From contig DJTE01000002.1 in the NCBI GenBank assembly GCA_002439165.1, forward strand, positions 263,133 to 327,132: DNA of 64,000 nt, read 5' to 3'. The notes below the pieces were generated by a model. It saw only the letters and a list, made by a program, of their open reading frames with translations. It made no database searches and was not told where the DNA came from. This stretch comes from Chryseobacterium indologenes. Lineage in GTDB: Bacteria; Bacteroidota; Bacteroidia; Flavobacteriales; Weeksellaceae. Shown here piece by piece: positions 40,907-49,535 of this stretch. How positions within the stretch are numbered: the stretch's first letter is position 1; every line of letters starts with the position of its first letter. The translations under genes and the position numbers were made by a program.

Positions 40907-43900
40907 ATGATCCCTGTTCAGCTGACCATTGAAGGCCTTTATTCTTATCAGAAACGCCAGGTCATCGATTTTAAAAATCTTACCGATGCCGGATTATTCG
41001 GGATATTCGGATCTGTGGGTTCCGGAAAATCATCCATTCTGGAAGCCGTTTCATTTGCCCTTTACGGAAAGACGGAGCGTCTCAATACCAATGATAAAAG
41101 GGCTTATAACATGATGAACTTAAAATCGAACCGGTTTTATATTGAGTTTGATTTTCTGAATTATGAAAATAAACTGTTCCGTGTTACCCGCGATTTCAGA
41201 AGAAATTCCAAAAGGTTTGATGATGTGAACCCATACTCTGCCGATATTTATCAGAATATCGACGGAAAATGGCTTTCTATGGAAAATGCGGATATTGAAG
41301 TAATTGTAGGTTTGAACTATGCCAATTTCAAACGCACGATTATTATTCCGCAGGGACAGTTTAAGGAATTCCTGGAACTGAAAGCTACGGAACGGACCAA
41401 TATGATGAAGGAGATCTTCAATCTTCACCGTTATGATCTTTACAATAATGCCGCAACGCTGAATGCCCATAACAATTCGGAACTGGACCAGCTGGAAGGC
41501 CGGCTTAAAGGTTTTGAAGAGATCAATGAGGAGAAGATACAGCTTCACAAAGAAGGTTTAGCTGAGGAAAAGAAAAAGTTCATTGAAGCGGATACCCGGT
41601 TTCAAATGATCTCGGAAAGGTTTCAGCAGCTTAAAAATTTAAAGATCGATTTTGAAAATCTAAAACAGAAAAAAGAGAAGTTCAGCGGATTATCTGCTCA
41701 GAAACAGCAAATAGATGCGCAGGAAGTACAGGCTGAATTGTATGATAAAGTTTTCAGGACGTTCAGTCCGCTGATGGCCGAGGATCAGAAACTGGCTAAA
41801 GAAATTTCGGAACAGAAAGCTGAACAGGAGAAGCAGATAAAGCTTGCTGTACAGACCGAAACGGATTTCAATACTGTGAAACAGCAGCTTACTGCTTTAC
41901 AGCCTCAATTTGATCAGCTGGATCAGTCTAAGACACAGGAAAATGATCTGTTACTGATCCTGCAGATGCTTGGGTATTCCGCCGATATCACCACGCTTAA
42001 AGATAGAACCGCCAAAGGAAAGACAATGGTGGAAAAAGTGGAAACGGATATAGAAAATCTCAGAAACAATATTGAGAAACAGGTAAAAGATACTGAGACC
42101 CTGAAAGCCAGAAAACTCGATTCAGCACTCCTCCTGGATACCGGCAACTGGTTCACTCATCAAAAAGGACTGAAGAAACTTATTGAGGAACAGGCCGTAA
42201 AAGTTGAAAAAGGGCAAAAAGAAATTAAACTTACCGTAAATGAATTGAAGTCACTCAACATCAATATTGAACAATTTAAGGAAGACTTTAAAGTTTTATA
42301 TGACGGTTTTGAAAAGCAGAAAAAGGAATTATCTCAAAAACTGGATCATTTAAAGGTTCAGAAAGAGCTTTCACGGTTCGCTGATGAGCTTCATCCGGGA
42401 GAGGCCTGCCCGCTTTGCGGTTCTTTGGATCATCCGGCTATTGTGGAGTTTCATGACGTGAATTCAGGAATTCAGGAGATACAGGAAAAAATGGAATTCA
42501 TAGATCTGCAGAACGCTGCACTTCAAAAGAAAGAGAACACTGCCGAGAAAATTCTGGAAAGAAAAGCCATTTATGAAGAACAGCTTGCTTCCGAACTGAA
42601 AAAAGCAGAACAGCTTCAAAAAGATATGGAAGATCATCTGAAAGCTTTCATCTGGGCTCAGTTTAATCCCAATAATGAAAAAGATTTTGAAGAAAAACGG
42701 ACCGCTTCTTTTGCGATTGAAAAGGAAATTGAACTGGCTGAACAGCATATACTGAAGGAGCGTGAAACACTGGAAAAGGAAAATAAAAATGCTGAAAAAT
42801 ACAGAAGCCTGCTGGAAAGTTTCAGACTGGAAGAAGCCAAAAAAGAAGAACAGATCAATACCAGCCGTTCCGCACTGAAGATCCTGAACTGGGATGATTA
42901 CAGGAAAAAGACCACCTCTGAAGTTGAAGAGATTCACCAGAAATTATCCCGTTCCAATACAGAAACAGAACAAAATTACCAGAAACTGACCCGGCAGGAA
43001 AAAGAACTGTCGCCTTTGCTTGCTTCTCAAAAAACAATGGTTGAACAGCTGGAAAAGCGGATCTCCCAACTCACTCTGGAGATTTCCGGACACCGGGAAG
43101 TCATCAGAAAGACTTTAGCGGAACAGAATTTCACGACACTGGATGAAATACGTCCTATCCTGGAACAGGAAATCAATGTGGAGCATGTGAGAACAGCCAT
43201 TCAGGCATTCCGGATTGAATTTGAAACCCTGAAAAACGGGATTGGTGAGCTCGAAATCAAACTGAAAGATTTCTCTTTTGATGAAGCTCAGTTTTCCAAA
43301 GCAGAAGAGGAATTCAATACCGTTCAGAACGAAGTAAAACAAATCGGTGAATCTGTGATCAAAATTACTGCCGAGATTGAAAGACTCGAAAATGAATATA
43401 AAAAGAAAGAAGATCTTTTAAAAGACCTGTCGCGCCTTCAGAAACGTTCTGAAAACCTGAAACTGATGATGAATCTCTTCAAAGGAGCCGGTTTTGTACA
43501 GTATGTATCCTCTATTTACCTGAGACAGCTGTGCGATCATGCCAACATCCGTTTCCACAGGATGACAAGAAACCAGCTGAGCCTGCAGCTGAATGAAAGC
43601 AATGATTTTGAGATTATCGATTACCTCAATGAAGGAAGAAGCAGAAGTGTAAAAACACTTTCGGGGGGACAGGCCTTTCAGGTTTCTTTAAGCCTGGCAC
43701 TGGCACTGGCAGAAAGCGTACAGTCCAATGCTGCTGCGGATAAGAATTTTTTCTTTATTGATGAAGGTTTCGGTACACAGGATACGGAATCGGTGAATAT
43801 TGTTTTTGAAACACTGATGAGTCTCCAGAAAGAGAACCGTATCGTAGGGATTATTTCCCATGTGGAAGAACTGAAAGAAAAAATACCTGCTGCCCTGAAT

Positions 43901-43945
43901 ATAAGCAGGGATGAAGAACGCGGAAGCCTGATTGAAATTGTGTAA
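40907..43945 (+). CDS. sbcC: Exonuclease SbcCD, ATPase subunit SbcC
   Basis: The 1012-residue SMC-like ATPase has Walker A GSVGSGKSS at 35-43, long coiled coils at about 170-450 and 550-850, a zinc hook CPLC (C501, C504) between them, the ABC signature LSGGQAF and Walker B FFIDEGFG near 945-955. It tethers DNA ends and drives SbcD. The zinc hook and the order of parts are complete. The 381-base gap after the gene holds degraded repeats. Confidence 0.96.
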   Translation: MIPVQLTIEGLYSYQKRQVIDFKNLTDAGLFGIFGSVGSGKSSILEAVSFALYGKTERLNTNDKRAYNMMNLKSNRFYIEFDFLNYENKLFRVTRDFRRNSKRFDDVNPYSADIYQNIDGKWLSMENADIEVIVGLNYANFKRTIIIPQGQFKEFLELKATERTNMMKEIFNLHRYDLYNNAATLNAHNNSELDQLEGRLKGFEEINEEKIQLHKEGLAEEKKKFIEADTRFQMISERFQQLKNLKIDFENLKQKKEKFSGLSAQKQQIDAQEVQAELYDKVFRTFSPLMAEDQKLAKEISEQKAEQEKQIKLAVQTETDFNTVKQQLTALQPQFDQLDQSKTQENDLLLILQMLGYSADITTLKDRTAKGKTMVEKVETDIENLRNNIEKQVKDTETLKARKLDSALLLDTGNWFTHQKGLKKLIEEQAVKVEKGQKEIKLTVNELKSLNINIEQFKEDFKVLYDGFEKQKKELSQKLDHLKVQKELSRFADELHPGEACPLCGSLDHPAIVEFHDVNSGIQEIQEKMEFIDLQNAALQKKENTAEKILERKAIYEEQLASELKKAEQLQKDMEDHLKAFIWAQFNPNNEKDFEEKRTASFAIEKEIELAEQHILKERETLEKENKNAEKYRSLLESFRLEEAKKEEQINTSRSALKILNWDDYRKKTTSEVEEIHQKLSRSNTETEQNYQKLTRQEKELSPLLASQKTMVEQLEKRISQLTLEISGHREVIRKTLAEQNFTTLDEIRPILEQEINVEHVRTAIQAFRIEFETLKNGIGELEIKLKDFSFDEAQFSKAEEEFNTVQNEVKQIGESVIKITAEIERLENEYKKKEDLLKDLSRLQKRSENLKLMMNLFKGAGFVQYVSSIYLRQLCDHANIRFHRMTRNQLSLQLNESNDFEIIDYLNEGRSRSVKTLSGGQAFQVSLSLALALAESVQSNAAADKNFFFIDEGFGTQDTESVNIVFETLMSLQKENRIVGIISHVEELKEKIPAALNISRDEERGSLIEIV

Positions 43946-44003
43946 CAGCTTATTTTAAATTTTAAAATCAAAAAAACTTTTAAACAATTATTTTATTGCT
44001 CAA

Positions 44004-44018
44004 AGTCAGGAGACTTTG
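44004..44018 (+). repeat. Copy of the AGTCAGGWGACTTTG intergenic repeat
   Basis: AGTCAGGAGACTTTG. Inverted relatives are found at 51899-51913 (CAAAGTCACCTGACT) and, more diverged, at 51845-51861. Confidence 0.6.
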
Positions 44019-44053
44019 CGCAGCAAGGGTAAACGGATTATTTTAAACTCAAA

Positions 44054-44133
44054 AAAATCTGCGTCATCTGCAGGATCTGCGAGAAAATAAAATGCTTATT
44101 AAAATCTGTGTTATTTCAGGAATCTGTGGGAAA
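44054..44133 (+). repeat. Two tandem degenerate repeat copies
   Basis: AAAATCTGCGTCATCTGCAG... (44054-44086) and AAAATCTGTGTTATTTCAGG... (44101-44133) align along 33 bases with mostly C/T and A/G changes and one-base shifts. The word TCTGCGAGAAA/TCTGTGGGAAA closes each. Confidence 0.55.
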
Positions 44134-44293
44134 TTTTAATATCAGAAAAGATCAGGATTGCGTCCAAAAAAATTCATCCGTATCAATCGGAGAAATCATA
44201 CGGGTGATTTTCCGCTCTGTCTGAAGTCTTTAAGAAACAGCACTTGCCGGAACCGGTTTCACTGTGTGATCATCTGCAGCAGCTACAATATAA

Positions 44294-44322
44294 AATCCTC
44301 CGCTGAAAATCAACGGAGGATT
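44294..44322 (-). terminator. Terminator of the luciferase-like gene
   Basis: AATCCTCCG / CGGAGGATT stem of 9 bp with an 11-base loop; on the minus strand a TTTT run follows. Confidence 0.82.
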
Positions 44323-44326
44323 ATTA

Positions 44327-45352
44327 TTAAAGGTCTTGAACAGCCGGTTTTACTTCATCCCCAAACAATTCTATTGATTTCAGGGTGATGTCATGAGCAG
44401 GATCTCCAATGTCCATATGCCCGATGAATCTTGTAATTCCAAAAAGTTCTTTCATATAGGCGATCTTATCGGCTACTTCTGCGGAGCTTCCGATAAACAG
44501 AGCGCCTTCACGGCTTCTTCCGCCGTCATACTGCATTTTTGTATAAGGTGCCCAGCCTCTTGATGCCCCTACCCTGTCCATCTGGGATTTATAATTATGG
44601 AAGTATCCGTCTACTACTGCCGGATCATTGCTTACGAAAGTATGAGAATGAACCGCGATCTGCATTTGTGAAACATCATGGCCTGCTTTTTTGTATTCCT
44701 GTTTGTAGAATTCGATCAGGTTTCTGAACTGAGCCGGCATTCCTCCAATGATGGCTACCACGAGCGGCATTCCCATTTGTGCTGCGCTTAAAACAGATTG
44801 CGGAGTTCCTCCCACAGCCCTCCAGACCGGTATTTTACCTCCATTTTTAGCTCTTGGATAAACCGTCTGGTTTTGCATTGGAGCCCTAAGCTTTCCTGAC
44901 CACGTTACATTTTCTTCGGTATTGATCTTCATCAGCAGTTCCAGCTTTTCATCAAAAAGTTCTTCATAATCATTCAATGAATAGCCGTAAAGCGGAAAGG
45001 ATTCAATAAAGCTTCCCCTTCCTACAAATATTTCGGCTCTTCCGTCTGATATAAGATCAAGAGTGGCAAAATCTTCGTATACCTTTACCGGTTCTGAAGA
45101 GCTTAATACGGTAACACCACTTGCCAGTTTTATATTTTTGGTAATGGAGGCAGCGGCTGCCAGAACCATTTCCGGAGACGAAACCGCATAATCCGGACGG
45201 TGATGCTCGCCCATAGCAAAAACATCAAGTCCCACCTCATCCATCAGCTTCACCTGATCCAGAATTTCACGGATCTTGGTTCCTGCCTCTCTATATTTTC
45301 CGGTTGCCTGGTCGAAAGCCAGATCTCCGAACATTCCTATTCCTAATTCCAT
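44327..45352 (-). CDS. LLM class flavin-dependent oxidoreductase
   Basis: The 341-residue luciferase-like TIM-barrel protein has AMGEHHRPDYAVSSPEMVLAAAA, KLASGVTVLSSSEPVKVYEDFATLDLISDGRAEIFVGRG, and VWRAVGGTPQSVLSAAQMGMPLVVAII. The EHHRPDY histidine pair is typical for LuxAB-like monooxygenases. The substrate is unknown, and an FMNH2-supplying partner is not adjacent. I start at ATG 45350-45352 because the -7 box TATTTTTG (minus strand 45373-45380) lies inside the longer frame. Confidence 0.93.
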   Translation of the reverse strand: MELGIGMFGDLAFDQATGKYREAGTKIREILDQVKLMDEVGLDVFAMGEHHRPDYAVSSPEMVLAAAASITKNIKLASGVTVLSSSEPVKVYEDFATLDLISDGRAEIFVGRGSFIESFPLYGYSLNDYEELFDEKLELLMKINTEENVTWSGKLRAPMQNQTVYPRAKNGGKIPVWRAVGGTPQSVLSAAQMGMPLVVAIIGGMPAQFRNLIEFYKQEYKKAGHDVSQMQIAVHSHTFVSNDPAVVDGYFHNYKSQMDRVGASRGWAPYTKMQYDGGRSREGALFIGSSAEVADKIAYMKELFGITRFIGHMDIGDPAHDITLKSIELFGDEVKPAVQDL

Positions 45353-45372
45353 ATTTTCTGATTTTATAAGTA

Positions 45373-45380
45373 CAAAAATA
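45373..45380 (-). promoter_or_regulatory. -7 box of the luciferase-like gene
   Basis: TATTTTTG on the minus strand, 20 bases before the ATG; it excludes a start at 45403. Confidence 0.5.
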
Positions 45381-45424
45381 CGGCTGCAAAAAATGAAAAA
45401 CATTGATGTTTGTTAAGATCGGTT

Positions 45425-45455
45425 TTGCTGATATAGCTTTACTTGGCTATATTTG
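45425..45455 (+). promoter_or_regulatory. Promoter of the GxxH-type exported protein gene
   Basis: TTG (45425-45427), 20-base spacer, TATATTTG (45448-45455). The upstream start codon candidate at 45453 lies inside the -7 box and cannot be used from this promoter. Confidence 0.7.
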
Positions 45456-45482
45456 AGGATTATCTCTCTAATTTTTATCAGT

Positions 45483-46289
45483 ATGAAATCTATCATCAGT
45501 ATATTTCTGCTTTTTGCAGCGGGTATATGTTTTTCCCAGAATAAAACAGAGATCTATGTGATCGGGAATATCCATGACAGTGTTCCGAACTATCATCCTA
45601 AAATACTGTTTGAGATTCTTGAAAAAATCAAACCGGATGTTATTCTTCATGAGGTAGACAAAGAAGGTATGAAAGAGTATGAAAACGGTATTGATCTGAA
45701 TGGCAATGAGATAAAGGCAAGTAATCTCTATGTAAAAAAATATCCGAAAACTCTAAGATTTCCATTTGATTTTGAAGGCAGAAACCAATACAGGAAAGAC
45801 CGGGGAATGGTTCCCACAGATAATCTTGCTGTAAAGCTGATCGACAGTCTGTATAAAGCAAAGTCATTAACAGCCGGAGAAATAAAGCTGTATGAAGATT
45901 TTACAAATTCCACTAAAGATTTAATGAAAACTGCCGGACTATCTCCTGAACATTTCAATAATGCAGCTACGGATAAGATTTCCGAAAGAAGACAGAACGC
46001 CCAGTATGCAGGTTTGGTTAAAATTTCAGATGCAAGACCTGAGTTCGCTGAAAGATTTGTAACGAAGCCTGACGGCAAAAAGATCAGCTACCGGGACGGG
46101 TTCAAGCTGATGGCCGCCTTCTGGGATCTCCGCAATCAGACCATGGCCCGGAATATCCGTAAAGTCGCAGAAAAACATCCTCATCAAAAGATTGTAGTTC
46201 TGACAGGCTTTCTGCACAGGTATTATCTGCTGAAAGAGCTGAAGAGTATCGGTAATAACCGCTATGTGATCAAAGAGTTCTACGACTGA
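45483..46289 (+). CDS. Exported protein, possible TraB/ChaN-like fold
   Basis: The 268-residue product has a signal peptide (MKSIISIFLLFAAGICFSQ). It has VIGNIHD near residue 26, with GxxH, a following PDVILHEVDKEGMKEYE and, near the end, MARNIRKVAEKHPHQKIVVLTGFLHRYYLLKELK, i.e. a second GxxH. This pattern of an N-terminal GxxH, a glutamate a strand later and a C-terminal GxxH is that of TraB/ChaN/EreA-type proteins (iron- or heme-binding or hydrolytic). The assignment is tentative. ATG 45483 is required by the promoter position. Confidence 0.55.
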   Translation: MKSIISIFLLFAAGICFSQNKTEIYVIGNIHDSVPNYHPKILFEILEKIKPDVILHEVDKEGMKEYENGIDLNGNEIKASNLYVKKYPKTLRFPFDFEGRNQYRKDRGMVPTDNLAVKLIDSLYKAKSLTAGEIKLYEDFTNSTKDLMKTAGLSPEHFNNAATDKISERRQNAQYAGLVKISDARPEFAERFVTKPDGKKISYRDGFKLMAAFWDLRNQTMARNIRKVAEKHPHQKIVVLTGFLHRYYLLKELKSIGNNRYVIKEFYD

Positions 46290-46312
46290 TTACAGATCAT
46301 TTAATCCCAATA

Positions 46313-46344
46313 AAAAATCCAGCCTATTTTTAGACTGGATTTTT
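46313..46344. terminator. Bidirectional terminator
   Basis: AAAAATCCAG/CTGGATTTTT (46313-46322, 46335-46344) with a 12-base loop between convergent genes. Confidence 0.9.
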
Positions 46345-46350
46345 CTTTAT

Positions 46351-48489
46351 TTATTTCTTTAAATACTGATCGAAATAATCTGTTACTTTCTGCATCAGGT
46401 GTACCCTGTCTTTTCCGATAACGTTATGAGGATGTCCCGGATATACAAAATAATCCAGCTGAACGCCATTGTCTACGGCAGACTTCACAAACTTTACAGA
46501 GTGCTGCCAAACCACCACATCATCCTGAGCCCCGTGAATCATCAGCAGTTTTCCTTTCAGATTCTGAACTTTGTCCAGCAGGTTCGATGTTTTGTACCCC
46601 TGCGGATTTTCCTGTGGGGTATCCATATATCTTTCGCCATACATGATTTCGTACATACTCCAGTCTATAACCGGACCTCCGGCAACTCCTACTTTGAACA
46701 CTTCCGGGTGACGGAGCATGAAACTTGTAGTCATAAATCCTCCGAAACTCCATCCGTGGATTCCCAGTCTCTGAGAGTCTACATAGGAAAGAGATTTTAA
46801 GTAATCTACTCCTTTCAGCTGATCATTCATTTCGGTAGTTCCCAGGTTTCTGAATACGGCCTGCTCAAATTTCAGTCCACGATTGGAAGATCCTCTTCCG
46901 TCCATCGTAAAAATTACATATCCGTTCTGTGCCATGTATTCGTACCAAAGGTTTCCGGATGCAGGGAAGCTGTTGGTTACCAGCTGTAAATGCGGTCCGT
47001 TGTAGAGGTAAACGATTGCCGGATATTTTTTATTCGGATCGAAATTGGTAGGAAGGATGATTTTCCCGTATAAAGGAGTTCCGTCGTCAGCTTTTAATTC
47101 TACATTTTTAATCTCCGGTCTCTGGTAATTTTTCAACGGATTTTCAGAGGTAAGGATATTGGCAGATTTCAGATTGGCGGTGTTGATGATATTGACAACT
47201 CTTGGTGAATCTGAATTGCTGTAAGCATCGTACAGATAATTTCCGTCACTGCTCAGCACTCCGGTATGCATTCCTTCTGCTGTGTCCAGTCTCTGCATTT
47301 TATAACTGGTCCAGTCTATTTTATACAAATGTCTTTCCAGAGGTGTTTCTTTTGTAGAAGTAAAGTAGATCTCTTTTTTCTTTTCATTAAAGCCTAAGAT
47401 ATCGGTTACCAGCCAGTCTCCTTTTGTGATCTGAGCTATAAGTCCTTTTTCCAGACTGTAATGAAACAGGTGGTTGTAGCCTGTTCTCTGACTCTGCCAG
47501 ATAAAATCTGTATTGGAATTCGGGAAGAAGGTAAGCGGATGCTGTGGTTCCACATATTTGCTGTCTGATTCTTCAAACAGGGTTTTCACCAGCTGTCCCG
47601 TCGCAGCATTATACTGGTTCATTTTCATATGATTCTGCCCTCTGTTCAGCACCCCTACAAAGATGTATTTTGAATCCGGGCTCCAGGTAACGGCTGTTAA
47701 ATACTGATCTTTTTCTCCTTCAATGTTAAGGAAAACGGTGGACTGGCTCCTGATATTGTATACTCCCAGAGTCACCTGATGGGAAGTCTGCCCTGCCATC
47801 GGATATTTGATATTGTGGTTAACAGCAGGAGTTACAGACCAGTCGATGATCGGGTAATCTGCCACCATCGTCTGATCCATTTTATAGAATGCTACACTTT
47901 CGGAATTGGGAGCAGGAAAAATTCCGGTATCAATCCCGAATTCGTTTCTGTGAACGGCCTGTCCGCTGATGATATTTTCGTCAGCTTCGTTAGTTACAGC
48001 AACGGTTTTTCCGTTTTTATTGACAAATAAGTTATTTTTTGCCGTGAAAGCGAAGGTCTGCCCGTCACCAAACATTTTTATATTGGCTGCGTCCTGATCC
48101 AGCGTCGCTTTGTTCTTTACTTTCCAGTCATTTCCTGACTTTTCTATCCAGAACATGTTTCCGCCTGAAGTAAAATACCCCTGCGAAGTGCCGGAAAATT
48201 TAATCTGGGGAACGGCCTTCAGCTTATCATTGGATAATGACCTGTTCAGCTGTGATAAAGATACCAGTGTATCCTGTTTATTGGTTTTCAGATCGGTGAT
48301 CAGGTATCCGCCTTTTACGGCCTGGATGTATGATTTTCCGTCTGCAGACCATGAAAACTGGGAGATATTTTTCACAGCAAGGTTGGTTCTCATCCCATTT
48401 ACGGCCTCCGCCATTGTAAACTTCTGGGTCTGGGCGAATGCAGTATTCCCCAAAACCAGCATCAATAAAGAGAATTTATATAATTTCAT
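46351..48489 (-). CDS. Dipeptidyl peptidase IV (S9B serine peptidase)
   Basis: The 712-residue exported enzyme has a signal peptide (LVLGNTAFAQ), a DPP IV N-terminal beta-propeller with YxADG, and a C-terminal alpha/beta-hydrolase. The nucleophile is S581 in GWSFGG; the aspartate is in HGAQDD (about 656) and the histidine in YPGHPHNV (about 686-688). It removes Xaa-Pro dipeptides from peptide N-termini. A -7 box TATTTTTG lies at 48509-48516 on the minus strand, 19 bases before the ATG. Confidence 0.95.
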   Translation of the reverse strand: MKLYKFSLLMLVLGNTAFAQTQKFTMAEAVNGMRTNLAVKNISQFSWSADGKSYIQAVKGGYLITDLKTNKQDTLVSLSQLNRSLSNDKLKAVPQIKFSGTSQGYFTSGGNMFWIEKSGNDWKVKNKATLDQDAANIKMFGDGQTFAFTAKNNLFVNKNGKTVAVTNEADENIISGQAVHRNEFGIDTGIFPAPNSESVAFYKMDQTMVADYPIIDWSVTPAVNHNIKYPMAGQTSHQVTLGVYNIRSQSTVFLNIEGEKDQYLTAVTWSPDSKYIFVGVLNRGQNHMKMNQYNAATGQLVKTLFEESDSKYVEPQHPLTFFPNSNTDFIWQSQRTGYNHLFHYSLEKGLIAQITKGDWLVTDILGFNEKKKEIYFTSTKETPLERHLYKIDWTSYKMQRLDTAEGMHTGVLSSDGNYLYDAYSNSDSPRVVNIINTANLKSANILTSENPLKNYQRPEIKNVELKADDGTPLYGKIILPTNFDPNKKYPAIVYLYNGPHLQLVTNSFPASGNLWYEYMAQNGYVIFTMDGRGSSNRGLKFEQAVFRNLGTTEMNDQLKGVDYLKSLSYVDSQRLGIHGWSFGGFMTTSFMLRHPEVFKVGVAGGPVIDWSMYEIMYGERYMDTPQENPQGYKTSNLLDKVQNLKGKLLMIHGAQDDVVVWQHSVKFVKSAVDNGVQLDYFVYPGHPHNVIGKDRVHLMQKVTDYFDQYLKK

Positions 48490-48678
48490 CGTATAAAATT
48501 GAATCTGTCAAAAATAAGAAATAAAAATCATTCGTTAAGAAATGTTAAAATAAAACATTGGTAAAATAGAATTAATGAACTGATAAAAATTATTTCTTAA
48601 CTTAATGGTAGAATTTTTCTGAAGGCTGTCGGGAAATCGTAATGCTGTAAAAAAGTAATCATCGGGAGAACCATCATC

Positions 48679-48707
48679 CATTACCTATTACCCATTACTC
48701 ATTGCCT
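48679..48707 (-). repeat. Remnant of the R2/R4-type repeat
   Basis: CATTACCTATTACCCATTACTCATTGCC shares long words (TTACCCATTACTCATTG, TATTACCCATTACT) with repeat R2 at 26673-26708. No four-helix-bundle gene or fragment is left here. Confidence 0.6.
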
Positions 48708-48713
48708 ATAAAA

Positions 48714-48823
48714 TAGCCCCGATAGTAACGGTTACCCCGCAGCACGGGCAGGAAAGGAGAACGGCTTCAGCTATGGAAAGTTTGGGAGCGAGGAGTATGA
48801 GTGGATAGCGGGAAAAAGCTCCT
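48714..48823 (+). ncRNA. Flavo-1-like structured element (candidate)
   Basis: The stretch from TAGCCCCGATAG to GGATAGCGGGAAAAAGCTCCT has the alternating conserved ends and short internal stems (CCCG-CAGCA-CGGG near 48735-48748) of a conserved intergenic element of Bacteroidota that I remember as Flavo-1. The same 3' sequence is found inverted at 63973-64000. No reading frame or promoter for a protein is seen in it. Assignment to Flavo-1 is from memory and unverified. Confidence 0.5.
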
Positions 48824-48885
48824 GAAAAATAAAAAAAGGGGCACTGAATACAGAATAGATGCATTTCTTATCCTATATCAATGAT

Positions 48886-48912
48886 TTGTATCTGTTCCCC
48901 GTCCTACATTTG
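48886..48912 (+). promoter_or_regulatory. Promoter of the YceI gene
   Basis: TTG (48886-48888), 16-base spacer, TACATTTG (48905-48912). The ATG at 48946 follows after about 28 bases of leader. Confidence 0.55.
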
Positions 48913-48945
48913 CATCATAGTTAACCAACAAAAAAATATATTACA

Positions 48946-49458
48946 ATGGCAACAAAATGGAACCTAGACCCAACGCATAGTGAAATTACCTTCAAAGTAA
49001 AACACATGATGATTTCTAATGTAAAAGGAAGCTTCAGAAATTTCAATGCTGAAATTGAAGCTGAAGATGATTCTTTTGCCAATGCCAGAACAACGGCTAC
49101 CATCCAGACCGATTCTGTTTTCACCAACAATACAGACCGTGATAACCACTTAAAGTCTGCTGAGTTCTTCAATGCTGAGGCTCATCCAACCATCACGTTT
49201 GACTCTCAGGCATTAAATGACAAGGTAACAGGAAATCTTACCATCAACGGGATTACAAAACCAGTAACTCTTGACGTAGATTTCGGAGGAATCAATGTAG
49301 ACCCGTGGGGAAATACCAAAGCAGGTTTTTCTTTTGAAGGCAAGATCAGCAGAAAAGATTTCGGACTGAACTGGAATGCAGCGCTTGAAGCAGGAGGTGT
49401 AATGGTAAGTGACGAAGTAAAAATAGCAGGAGAACTGCAGTTTGTAAAACAGGCGTAA
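48946..49458 (+). CDS. YceI family protein
   Basis: The 170-residue lipocalin-fold protein opens WNLDPTHSEITFKVKHMMISNVKGSF, then DNHLKSAEFFNAEAHPTITF, and ends GVMVSDEVKIAGELQF. No signal peptide is present, so this is a cytoplasmic member. YceI proteins bind isoprenoid-type hydrophobic ligands. It lies 77 bases before the DODA-type dioxygenase gene, with a terminator between the two. Confidence 0.95.
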   Translation: MATKWNLDPTHSEITFKVKHMMISNVKGSFRNFNAEIEAEDDSFANARTTATIQTDSVFTNNTDRDNHLKSAEFFNAEAHPTITFDSQALNDKVTGNLTINGITKPVTLDVDFGGINVDPWGNTKAGFSFEGKISRKDFGLNWNAALEAGGVMVSDEVKIAGELQFVKQA

Positions 49459-49479
49459 TTTCTAATACATACGGTAAAG

Positions 49480-49512
49480 GGTTCAGGGTTTTTCTAATCC
49501 CCTGAACCTTTT
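49480..49512 (+). terminator. Intrinsic terminator of the YceI gene
   Basis: GGTTCAGGG / CCCTGAACC, a 9-bp stem with an 11-base loop and TTTT afterward. Confidence 0.85.
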
Positions 49513-49535
49513 GTCTTTCAATATATCTTTATCCC

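Larger units (their letters stand above)
43946..44326. other. Intergenic stretch with decayed repeats
   Basis: About 380 bases without a gene. It holds the inverted-repeat core AGTCAGGAGACTTTG at 44004-44018, a pair of tandem degenerate repeats at 44054-44086 and 44101-44133, and ends with the terminator of the luciferase-like gene. Small frames here have no coding character. Confidence 0.6.
48490..48945. other. Intergenic stretch with the structured element and repeats
   Basis: The 456 bases between the DPP IV and YceI genes hold the DPP IV -7 box, an AT-rich middle, a remnant of the four-helix-bundle unit repeat (48679-48707), the structured element at 48714-48823 and the YceI promoter. 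Confidence 0.6.

Noticed and set aside
44158..44388. 76-codon frame between sbcC and the luciferase-like gene
   Set aside because: It runs through the terminator and repeats, has no signal or family, and starts without ATG context.
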